Positions 55,403 through 64,000 of a stretch of 64,000 nucleotides of DNA are shown here, piece after piece (position 1 is the first letter of the stretch; each line of letters starts with the position of its first letter). A program made the position numbers and the translations under genes. Location: NCBI GenBank assembly GCA_006503535.1, contig QYRS01000003.1:3472001-3536000 (forward strand), given 5' to 3'. The stretch is from Arthrinium phaeospermum. Its lineage: Eukaryota > Ascomycota > Sordariomycetes > Amphisphaeriales > Apiosporaceae. The notes below the pieces were generated by a model. It had not been told where the DNA came from and did no database searches. It saw nothing but the letters and a program-made list of their open reading frames with translations.

Positions 55403-57601
55403 TCAGAGATCAAAGTCTTCGTCTTGACCGTTCCAGTCAGGATCTTCTTCTTCCTCCTCCTCAGACTCTGGGCCGCCACGGATGTCAGTTATGACGAACT
55501 GCTCCTCGACGGCTCTTGAATTGTCGAGTTGAATCTCGACAACATCACATAATCGCTGTACAGCTCCTGCATCGACTTTCAATGGGTCGGTGTAGAGCTC
55601 CGCTGAAAGTTCATCTTCGCCCTCATCATCGGCATCATGGCTCTCGTTGCCAAGTCGTCGGGCTTCTTTTCTGATCTGGCCTCTTCGACTGACCTCCCGG
55701 CCACTTGTGTTTGATGCCTCATCTTGTGTCACATCGGGGCTCGAGATTTCAGCCAGCCGAATACTCCGTCGCATGGGCGTCGAGCAAGCCTTGAGACTTT
55801 TCCGGCGTCCGGGCTCTAGTACAGCCTTCTGCTCGAGTTGGTGAGCCAAGCGAGAAGCATCTGCCACCGAAGCGGGTACAACCAGTGGCCGCTTGAAGAT
55901 AGTCTGCAGTCGTTTGGTCCAGTGATTCCGCAACAGCGTTCGCGTGGTGAGATCACATTTTAGTTTGATATCAATTGCCAATTTGCGAAGATGACGTAGA
56001 CGCGGAGCGCTGGTCTCTAAGCTCTTGCAAAAGTTGTGCGCGGCAACGTGAGCTTCGTTGAACTGGAGATGCTGCATATTGATGCACCGTAGCGTGGTAG
56101 GCCAGGTCGGAATCTGATCGGGCTCTAGGAAAACATCCCAGAAAGGCTGATCATCGTTGTAAAACTCGTGGTGACGGAAGTATTTGGTGTTTACATGGAT
56201 TTCTTCCAGATTAGGACAAGCTGAGCCCAGTATAGGCAGAAACTGTAGACTGAGGGACTGGCAGTGGTTGAGGACGATACTCTTGAGAGAGTGACCGCGA
56301 TCCCGCAAGAAATCAACCATGTGCTCAGCCTCAACGTCCCAGCAGCTGATGAGCTCGAAATGCTTCAGGTTTCTCGGCAACTGCTCCAATAGAGACCCGT
56401 TCGCCACCGTCGAAGCTTCCAAGACCAAGTGTTCCAGCATGGGCAACAGTGAGATGGTAGAGGCAATGTCCCGGATGACAGGATTGTCCATGGCAGCAAT
56501 GGCGATCGGATCCTTAATCTTGCTCGTTACTGACGGAACCTGGAAATTGATGAAGGTTATCTTGCGCAGGGACTGGAAGCTTTGAGAAGAGTGTATTGAA
56601 CGGATCTCGTCCATAGTCCATGCCGCAGGTATGAGACGAGCGCTCCAGCTCCAGCTCTCCAAAGGCAGGTATGTGAGGCCCTCATCCCTTAAATCCGGAT
56701 TGCCCATGGGGGGCATCGAGTGTAACGCGTTGAACATCTCCGGCGAATATTTCCAGCGGACCGACTTGTCAAGTTGGCGCCAAGGTTTCGCATCCAGAGC
56801 TGTATACAAGTCGATGTGCTTGAGACGGGGCAGATACTGAATTAGCTCCTTAAGATTGAGGTAAGTGCCCCAGTTCTTCTTGCTCAGCGTCTGTTCCACT
56901 TCAATACGTAGCACCTCAACCTTCGGCCTGTAGTTGAACATGGTCGAGTCTGGAGGTGTCATAAGCGTGTGAAGTAGTTGGTGTGTCGAGCAGAGCATCA
57001 GGGGTGGTGCTTGATACAGTGCGGTCAGGGCAGGCTCGGCCAAGATCTTCGATGACCGGGAAGATGCTAGGAGGGTGCGCGTAGCTTCGGATTTGGCTTC
57101 GTCGTGGGCGGATAGATCGCGCAGAGGTGATGCGATTTCGTCGAAGACACCGCGCCAAACCAGGTAAGGGAGTGATGCCCAATTTCCAGCTAAGCTACAA
57201 ACGGTCTGTGATCGAATCTCCGCATTCCGGATTGACCTGTGGTTTGTTGGTGTTTGCCTCTTGACGGGACCGCTTCGCTTGCGTGATTGTTGAGGTGTTG
57301 TGGGCGACCCAAAACTGCGAAGTGTACGTTTCGAGCGGCGAACATTTTGATTGCTGGAGGTGACTCTTTTGCGCTTTGGACCGCTGGCCTCGGTATTGTG
57401 CGTCTGCTCAGCAGCCGATTCGGCGCCAGACGCAGAATCACCAGAGTCCTCATCAGACGTCTCGTGGTAGTTGCAAGCGCTGGCTCGAGTCTTGCGCGCA
57501 GGTATTTTCTGTTTCGCGGTTCGAGCGGGCGGTCGGCGGGTAGGAGTTCGTGGACGTCTGTCGGAGTCGGCGCCGAAATCCTCGTCCGAGCTGCTCGCCA
57601 T
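55403..57601 (-). CDS. Leucine-rich repeat protein with disordered basic N terminus and acidic C terminus
   Basis: This intronless protein has 732 aa, starting at the ATG at 57601; the open frame further upstream begins with TTG. Residues 1-140 are disordered and very basic with SDED motifs (SSSDEDFGADSDRRPRTPTR, KRKRVTSS, RRSKRTLRS), which would suit nuclear targeting. Residues about 145-570 form Leu-rich segments (LPYLVWRGVFDEIASPL, an F-box-like helix pair; LKELIQYLPRLKHIDLYT; LPRNLKHFELISCWDVEAE; CPNLEEIHVN). The C terminus is acidic with an EEEEEED run. The architecture resembles fungal F-box/LRR proteins of unknown target; a chromatin role is only a guess from the tails. The neighbouring F-box-like gene lies 2.8 kb to the left in the same orientation. 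Confidence 0.7.
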   Translation of the reverse strand: MASSSDEDFGADSDRRPRTPTRRPPARTAKQKIPARKTRASACNYHETSDEDSGDSASGAESAAEQTHNTEASGPKRKRVTSSNQNVRRSKRTLRSFGSPTTPQQSRKRSGPVKRQTPTNHRSIRNAEIRSQTVCSLAGNWASLPYLVWRGVFDEIASPLRDLSAHDEAKSEATRTLLASSRSSKILAEPALTALYQAPPLMLCSTHQLLHTLMTPPDSTMFNYRPKVEVLRIEVEQTLSKKNWGTYLNLKELIQYLPRLKHIDLYTALDAKPWRQLDKSVRWKYSPEMFNALHSMPPMGNPDLRDEGLTYLPLESWSWSARLIPAAWTMDEIRSIHSSQSFQSLRKITFINFQVPSVTSKIKDPIAIAAMDNPVIRDIASTISLLPMLEHLVLEASTVANGSLLEQLPRNLKHFELISCWDVEAEHMVDFLRDRGHSLKSIVLNHCQSLSLQFLPILGSACPNLEEIHVNTKYFRHHEFYNDDQPFWDVFLEPDQIPTWPTTLRCINMQHLQFNEAHVAAHNFCKSLETSAPRLRHLRKLAIDIKLKCDLTTRTLLRNHWTKRLQTIFKRPLVVPASVADASRLAHQLEQKAVLEPGRRKSLKACSTPMRRSIRLAEISSPDVTQDEASNTSGREVSRRGQIRKEARRLGNESHDADDEGEDELSAELYTDPLKVDAGAVQRLCDVVEIQLDNSRAVEEQFVITDIRGGPESEEEEEEDPDWNGQDEDFDL

Positions 57602-60467
57602 GTTGAATCGCAGCGATGTTGGTGGGTGAGAGCGCAACAGATGTGAGGTAAGGTGAATGTGGTGGGGAGGATCGAAGCAGAACCCGCGCAGATTAACGGT
57701 CTGGGCCAAAGAGGTACCCGAGGGGGGGCAGTGGCCAAGTAGAACGCGGCTTTCTTTGTGAGTCGAGTTGCAGACTCGGACGCGAGAGTATTGTTGAGCG
57801 TGTTCCCCCTATGGCATCATGGCCATGTACACAAGAAAGGGAGAGGGGCGAGTGCGGTTACAACAGACGGCCTTTTCGCGAAATGGCCAAAGTAGGAGAC
57901 AAACAAATGAATGCGATGACGACGGAAGGTGCAGTCAGTCAATTGATCATCGCTCCAGAGTTAGCGCGAAATGGCCTTATCGTTTGACAGAGTCCCACTT
58001 CCGCCCTCTTCGATAAGCAGTGGTGGAACAGTCCGTGCGCCCTGTCAAGGGGTCGCGACCAATCAGAGCCGTCACCGTCCTCAAGTGGCCCCTGAAGTAA
58101 ACAAAGTACCGATCAGAAGCTTCTGCCAAGAAGACCGCCAGCGTGCGTTGTAAGTCAGGATGCGGAAGACGCCCCATCGGCTGCTGCTTTCTGGTCCAGT
58201 AAAATCCGACTATCGCCGTCAGGACAGCCAACTGGGCCGCGGCTGGCCTTCATCGTTTGCTCCCTCGCATGTTGCATGTTGCATGTGTCATGTCGCGCTC
58301 TGATGAATGTTGATGAGCGAGTGTGGTGACTTGGTTGAGTTGCGGGATAAGTCATGAGCAGTCCGTCATCCCTGTTGGTCCAGCATTGCTCTTGTACTAC
58401 AACGCCGAGCTCCCCATATGTCACTCATCTCATGCCAACATCAAAGTGACTTTCTGTGCGGAAGTGCGCCGGGCTTGTAGTCAAGAGGCTTGCCTTTGTA
58501 TTTCCAAACCGCAGGCTCGCTGCATATTGGGAAATAAGGCTTTGCTGGTTGTTCTGGGAGAGTAGGATGGTGACCTACGGTGGCTGGCGTCTTTGGCAGG
58601 GGATAAAACAACGAGGTCGACAACAGGTTGCCCAAAGTCTGGTTTGCAACTAATCCGATCTGTAATTTTCCTGCTTGTAGAGCTGAGACATCGTACTGCA
58701 AGCACGGAAACCACAAGACCAGTGAGCCTAGATTATGGCTCACAAAATCCCCATGTTCGGGGAGAAGGCTGGGCTGTCGGCATGTTAGCAAGCTCTCTTA
58801 GAAGGGCCATAAGATGGGTCAAACTCGCATTTCAGCCTTCTCTGAGTAGATGAGGTGCTAGAGCCGGCATGGAATAGGCTATGCCTTACGGTTGGAAGTT
58901 CTCTGACCCCATCATCGATGTGGGAAAAATCGAGAAAGAAGATTCTGGCAGTGAGACTGGGGAGATATAATTAATACATGCAAGTCCGACCTTAGTGGGG
59001 TCCGGGTTGTAAGGAATGAGTTTAGAGCCAGGTGCAACCTCATGCTATTCCTATTTTTGCCTTAGGCGAAGAGAATAATCGCTGTTGGCCGCTCACTCGC
59101 ATAATCTTTCTATCGTCCCTTTGTTCTGCTCGCTGGCCCAACTGAACAGATATTCCTCACCCAGGAAGCATTTCGAGAATAGCTACGCCTCGAATAGAGT
59201 TCGCGGCTCGATACAACAGCAAGCAACTAATCGAGTGTCGCTAGAGCCTCGAATAGCAGCAGCCAGTAGATGACCAGAGTCACATTGAAATGCTTGCTTG
59301 GCATCACTAGTTCCATTTGATTGGCATCCACCTTCAATCGGCACGGTTCCCTTCGCCGATTCTTTACTTCACGCGCCCGGCGCTTCCCTTCCTCTCTCAA
59401 AGTCACCTTTTTCTATTTTCCCCAAGTTTCCCGGAGCACCTGTCTCTAATCCATCCCGAAGAGTTCGGCGTCGGCACGTGACGCGATCTTCCGTTCCTGA
59501 GGAAGAAGAAAGCAAAAAAAGGCCAGTGCGAGTTTTTGTGGACAGCAGGCGACAAGGACACAACAGCCAGACCCGAAACCCCCCCTGTCCGTGGGAGTGC
59601 GGCGAGCTGGGTCTGATTTTGGCACGGTACGCGTCTCTCTCACTTCTCTTTCCCTTTCGCAACCGTGAACTGCATTTGCATACATTACATCAAATACCCA
59701 TCCATCCCGACACTACACGTTCACGCACACGACACCACCACCGTCCCCTTGTGTGCGTGCGGCTAGGTGTATGCCCCCTTTTCTCTTCGTATTCTTCTCT
59801 CTTTCTGTATACTACCTACTCCCTTCCTGCATTGCATTGTTTACACACTCCCGGGTTGCGACGGTCTTTCGTGCTTGCTGCAAGTTAAGCTTAATTGTTG
59901 TTGATGTGTAGTAGCAGTAGTAGACTGGGCATTGAGTTGGTTCTCGGTTGATCGACTCGACGAATGGTTCTCTACTACTTGCACGCCTCTAAACTCAGAT
60001 TTGCTGTTGCCGGCCCCCGGAGCTGTCTTTTCTCACTGTCCTCCTAAACCTAGTCGCATTCTCATCTCATCCCAACCCATCACATCCCGTCTCAATCCCA
60101 ATCCCTTTCATCCATCCATCTTGATCCATCAATCCATCAAGTTGCTCACTCGACCAAATTTCTTGCCCTCCCTGTTTTTCTCTCTTCATTCTTTTCCTTG
60201 CCTGCCCGCTGCACCGAAGACTACAATCGCCGACCCAGGAGATTGTCACTCGCGTCTATCCATTTTCAATCGTCATCCTTTTTAAACTTCGGCGTAACAT
60301 ACATGATAATGGTCATCCACTAAGAGGCCTATCTTTGATTGCGTGTGTGTGGAAAAGGCTCATTCTTAGCCGTTCCCATTGACCATTGACTTACACCTCG
60401 TGTTGTTGCATAGACCGCGGCAGCCGCTACTCGAGGGGGCTACTTGCACTGATGTCTCCGCCCAGAG
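57602..60467. other. 2.9-kb divergent intergenic region with long CT-rich leader before SUZ12
   Basis: Bases 59300-60290 are rich in C and T, as in long fungal 5' leaders, and contain several ATG-poor open frames; a 196-codon frame at 59298-59888 begins with TTG and has no other ATG near its start. A GCATGTT repeat lies at 58267-58287. No protein gene is supported here. Confidence 0.5.
58267..58287. repeat. GCATGTT heptanucleotide repeat
   Basis: Three tandem copies, the third with one change. Confidence 0.75.
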
Positions 60468-60580
60468 ATGGCAGCAACCATACCGTACAAACGCGATTCG
60501 CCATTTCTCCATCGCATCTGGAAGTCAACTTTAGATTTTGTCTCATCCTCCACCAATGGGGAGAAGTCGGCGACCGGTGA
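60452..60580 (+). other. Upstream ORF overlapping the SUZ12 start
   Basis: An ATG at 60452, 16 bases before the SUZ12 ATG and in another frame, opens a 42-codon frame (start MSPPRDGSNHTVQTR) that ends inside SUZ12 exon 1. If it lies on the mRNA, it would compete with the main start. Confidence 0.5.
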
Positions 60581-62879
60581 CCACAGTCCCAGGCCAGCCA
60601 AAAGACGTCGCGTTACCGACGAAAACCCCGGGATGAATGGTTTTGCCTCCGTCCCGGCTCTATTCCAGCAACCCCCGCCAGCCGATTCTCAGAGGGTTCT
60701 TCGCATCGAAGTCCTCAGGATATGGCGCTTCGACGGGACCAAGTCGGCCGCCAATGGCATGGTCAGCCTGGTCAACGGGGGGTCCCCAGTGAAGAAGGAC
60801 ACGCCCAGCATCCGCGCGCGCTGTAAGATCACCATCTTCAAGTGGCTGGCCGGCGTGGAAATGCGCCCGCTCTACTGCGACAGCCAGATGTGCACCATCA
60901 AAGAGTGGTGTGGCGCCAGCGGTGTCTGCGAGGCCGTTAGGATCCATCTGCCACAGGCGTTCGAGATTGCCGCAGAGAAGCTCTACGTCGAACGCAACGA
61001 CAACCAGGGTTTCGATTTGGACGATTGCTACTTCATCCTTGCAGAGCTAGAGTCATTCGGGGACCCCAACTGGCCCCCGAGATACTTGCTTCATGGCCAA
61101 GAGAGCATGCACACACCTTCAACTGCCCCGCGGAAATGGTCGCTACAATCGCAAATCAAGTATACATACAGCAAAGGTCGTGTGTCATCGCAAGTTCGGC
61201 TCCGGAGGGGTTCTGGCGACACGGCTAGGGTTCTGGATCCGTATTGGATGGATATGGATCTCCGGTGGACTTCCGCAAGCTTCACTGAGCCAGTCCAGAC
61301 CGTGGAAAGCGCCAGTCCGCCCGACGTCAAGGACACGAGCTTGAACGGTGCTCTGGAACCTCTCACCAATGGCCATGTTAATGGCAGGACTGAGACTTTG
61401 GACAATGGTCAAATCGGCGATGATGCAGACGGCTTGGTGGACGATGAAGAACTCGAGGGTGAAGCGACTACTCCGAGCAGGCCCCTGCGCAACCGTGGAA
61501 AGCCGCAGACGTACAACCTGAAGAAGCTGAGCGACAAAGCCCGGGGCAAGGAGCCCAAGGAGCGGAAGAAGCGCAAGCTCGGGGAACTGAGCGGGGATGC
61601 TGTTCTGGCGACGTGGCTCTTGCCGAGCGGCCAGCGATGTTCGCTGGATAACTGGAGTTGCATTCACTGCTTTGCTACACATCTATCGATTGACCAGTTG
61701 AAGTTGCACATGCAGGTTCATCGCGAGTTCAAATATGCTTTTGATCACAGTCCGCGAGGCGGCTGGCGCATTGCTATCACGAACCATGGTCAGCAAACGC
61801 CCAAGTCTATCAGGTCGTACGACTACTTCGAGCCGATCAGTGGAGACGAAGCGGAAAGCGATGCAGACGAAGACGAATCGCCTCAAAAGGCTAGAAGCCG
61901 ATCACGGCCCAAGTCCATTTCGGTAAGTGTGGCCTTGAATGGCAAAAGCTATGGTCTGATTGCGAAGTGTGCGCTGACGGAAATCAAATCTAGCAACTAC
62001 CTAAGCAGGTGAAACCACGGGAGACCAAGCAATGGATCCCTCAGACCAGCCAAGACCTCTATGATCGCTTGAGCAAGTGCAGACTCGAGCCCGGTACACG
62101 GGTGGATGAGCCGCAAATCGACAATTCGTGGCTTTTGCAGAAGCATCGTGACATAATTAAGGATTACAGTGATGTGCACCCAGATGAGAAGGAGTATGCG
62201 GCCGAATGGGACGCATTTGCATCCAAGGAGAAGGCCACCATGGCACCTCACTTACAGGATGTATATCTTGATTTTGTGCACGAGAAGGCGACGTGGATGG
62301 CATCTACGCAAAATCGCATGAACGAGGCGATGAAACACCTGGCCTACTTGAAGGCCAGGGATGCCATCTCGGAAGAAACCGTCCTCAAAGTACTGGCGTT
62401 GGCGCGACAAGCCAGGTCGACGGCTCGGTATGAGTCGACGGAGCCGAAGTCGCCTACGACTTCGCCCAAGATCAAGTCGCGGTCGGGTTGCAATGTTTGC
62501 GGATTGTCCATTTCAGGACCGAGCACACTGATCTGCAGCAATTTGGTGGGTACCAACCAGCTATGAGAAAACAGCGCTTACGGGGGAGCCAAGACTAATG
62601 AGCCGTGTTTTACAGGATTGCGACCAACCCATGTACCATCATGATTGCATCAGAGACGATGCCAAGATACCCGTAGAAAGGGGTCTCCATTGGCGCTGCA
62701 ATGAGTGTTATGATAAAGAGAAAGAAATCAAGGAGGAGGAGGCGGCGACAGAAGCTACCGCGCAGGCAGCGACAGAGAGTTCTGCGGCGGCTGCTGCTGC
62801 TGCTCCGGTTGCCGCCACTACCACTACTGGCAGTACTGCCTCGGCAACGGCAGCGAATACTACTACTGGCCCCTGGTAA
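60468..62879 (+). CDS. suz12: Polycomb repressive complex 2 subunit SUZ12 (VEFS box plus PHD finger)
   Basis: SUZ12 is the structural subunit of PRC2, which methylates H3K27 to form facultative heterochromatin. Three exons join in frame: 60468-61922, 61994-62545 and 62616-62879, giving 756 aa. After a disordered N terminus with PAKRRRV comes an ordered region (residues about 75-300, including IRARCKITIFKWLAGVEMRP). A C2H2 zinc finger follows (C398, C401, H414, H418), then the VEFS-box region (FDHSPRGGWRIAI, YDYFEPISGDE, SWLLQKHRDIIKDYSDVHPD, EKEYAAEWDAF, FVHEKATWMAS). A C4HC3 PHD finger is at residues 651-700 (C651, C654, C666, C671, H677, C680, C697, C700), and intron 2 falls inside it. The protein ends in an Ala/Thr-rich tail. 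The start at 60468 has a good context; an ATG 16 bases upstream is out of frame. Confidence 0.9.
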
Positions 62880-64000
62880 AATTTGGGGGGTGTGCGTGCG
62901 CACGAGTTCAGGATAGCACACTGAGTCCAATACCTCATAATAGTGTGTGCTTGAATGAAAAAAGCGCCCTACAAATACTTCTATCGTCGAAGCATTTGAA
63001 CCCTATGTAGGCATATAAGCAGCGGAATGAAACGCATTGAATTCTGGTTAGAATGCGGGGTCGTCTGTCTCTCTTTGAGCTGCTGACCCTCGAAATCCTG
63101 GTGAGAAGGGACTGCCAGTCAAAAACAGAAAACTGTTTTGCCAGAGGCCAAGATCGGCAGTGGAAACTCGGGTCCGTGATTATGTAATACTGAGAGCATG
63201 AAAAATTACAGCCAAGGGTTAGATAACGAAGTTAAGAGAAGGGGTTGTTATGACTTCAAGGGTTGTCAAGTGATCAAAGGTCCTGTGTAAGACTTTCATT
63301 CTGTGCCAAGACCTCAACGCAGCAGGATTGGATAAAGTGGGGTTCAGATCTGGAAGAGAAGAGAGGGATAAACACCAAAAGGGAAAATGACACGATCTTG
63401 AAATCCATGGTCTTTTTATCAGGTGCGGCGGTTTCCGGCATTGGTTCCATAATGTGTAAGGATCGGTCGTCGGAGAATGGGGGACAGGCACCGTCTGCCT
63501 CGAGATGCTCTTCTGGGGTGGTGATGTGCCCGGCTCAACCGGTTTTCATATGGATGTGCTCCGTAGCAAAGAGAAGTTTTAGAGAACGGGTGAAAGTGAC
63601 AGAAGCCTGAGGACGGTACACGATTGCCAGTTGTAAGTATAGCCGCCTTGGCAGCGTTCGTGTGAAAGCAGCCGGGTTCCTTTGATGTGGCAGGGGTAGG
63701 GTTAGGGGAAATACATGAATCTCAAGTTTTTGGAGCACTATTGGAAGTGTCGCATTCCGGGTGGTTGCCAGTACGCTCAGTCGGCCAAAGGAAATGGCAA
63801 TAGAGCCGAATATAGCAAGGGGTCATTCAATTCGTGACGGGCGGCTCCGCCGTGCTGTTCTTGTAGTTCTTCAGAGATGAGTTGTCTTCGGATAGACGTG
63901 AGCGACAGCGGGATGGCGTCACGGATGCTGCTCTGCTTGTTTGCCGGTTGAGGTGACGGCGCCGGGAAAGGCATGGCGGGTCTCGCGCTTCGCCATAAAA
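62880..64000. other. Right-edge region, no firm gene
   Basis: This holds the 3' region of SUZ12. Near the edge, minus-strand frames begin at ATGs at 63974 (65 aa, SIRDAIPLSLTSIRRQLISE then HELNDPLLYSALLPFPLAD) and just upstream (MAKRETRHAFPGAV, ending after 25 codons). They may be the start of a multi-exon gene, or part of one entering from beyond the edge. Confidence 0.35.
63777..63974 (-). CDS. Small hypothetical frame at the right edge, possibly an exon
   Basis: The 65-aa frame has a coherent amphipathic segment (TSIRRQLISEELQEQHG) and a hydrophobic end (LLYSALLPFPLAD). I recognise no family. It could be a small protein or an exon of a gene that extends past the window. Confidence 0.3.
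   Translation of the reverse strand: MPFPAPSPQPANKQSSIRDAIPLSLTSIRRQLISEELQEQHGGAARHELNDPLLYSALLPFPLAD

Noticed and set aside
59298..59888. 196-codon plus-strand frame before SUZ12
   Set aside because: It begins with TTG, has no nearby ATG, and lies in CT-rich leader-like DNA with Ser/Leu/Pro/His-rich output.

Overview
The window comes from a filamentous ascomycete nuclear genome, most likely a Sordariomycete. The protein-coding genes carry short introns of about 50-140 bp with GTAAGT/GTATGT-type donors and CTNAC-like branch points. Codons end mostly in G or C. Several gene families are typical of this group: PalA/Rim20, LaeA-like methyltransferases, PTH11-like fungal rhodopsin-fold proteins and a SUZ12 with a VEFS box. 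Exon boundaries were worked out by hand from splice signals and reading-frame continuity. Several earliest in-frame start codons are not ATG, so starts were set at the first sensible ATG.

Layout. 1-116: 3' tip of a plus-strand gene. 1.4-2.8 kb (-): GPI-anchor GlcNAc transferase catalytic subunit (PIG-A/Gpi3). It is divergent from a Dbp6-like DEAD-box helicase (3.7-6.1 kb, +). 6.8-8.2 kb: an acidic, apparently broken hypothetical gene. 9.0-10.2 kb (-): two-exon short-chain dehydrogenase-like protein. 11.3-12.9 kb (-): first fungal rhodopsin-fold membrane protein. 15.3-16.9 kb (+): five-exon O-methyltransferase. 18.6-19.3 kb: decayed remains, including a cysteine-containing reading frame. 19.6-19.9 kb (-): small repeat-bearing membrane protein. 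22.3-23.5 kb (-): 426-aa conserved-looking protein with a possible OB-fold C terminus. 23.5-30.2 kb: 6.7 kb in which I see no gene. 30.2-31.9 kb (+): type II membrane glycosyltransferase of the GT31/Fringe-like kind. 33.6-36.3 kb (+): PalA/Rim20. 37.5-39.9 kb (+): eight-exon MFS sugar transporter. 40.8-42.4 kb (+): ferric-reductase-like membrane oxidoreductase. 43.9-45.3 kb (+): seven-exon LaeA-like methyltransferase. It converges on a second rhodopsin-fold protein (46.5-48.0 kb, -). 51.1-52.6 and 55.4-57.6 kb (-): two leucine-rich, F-box-type proteins. 60.5-62.9 kb (+): SUZ12, a PRC2 subunit, with a C-terminal PHD finger.

How the genes fit together. Most are independent housekeeping or regulatory genes: GPI anchor synthesis, ribosome biogenesis, ambient-pH signalling through PacC, and H3K27 methylation. 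The accessory genes (methyltransferases, short-chain dehydrogenase-like protein, transporter, membrane oxidoreductase, two 7TM proteins) are scattered. No PKS, NRPS or terpene cyclase gene accompanies them, so I do not call a biosynthetic cluster. I found no tRNA, rRNA, CRISPR array or intact transposon. I did not find a convincing new biological system; the best leads are decayed or unusual genes listed under findings.
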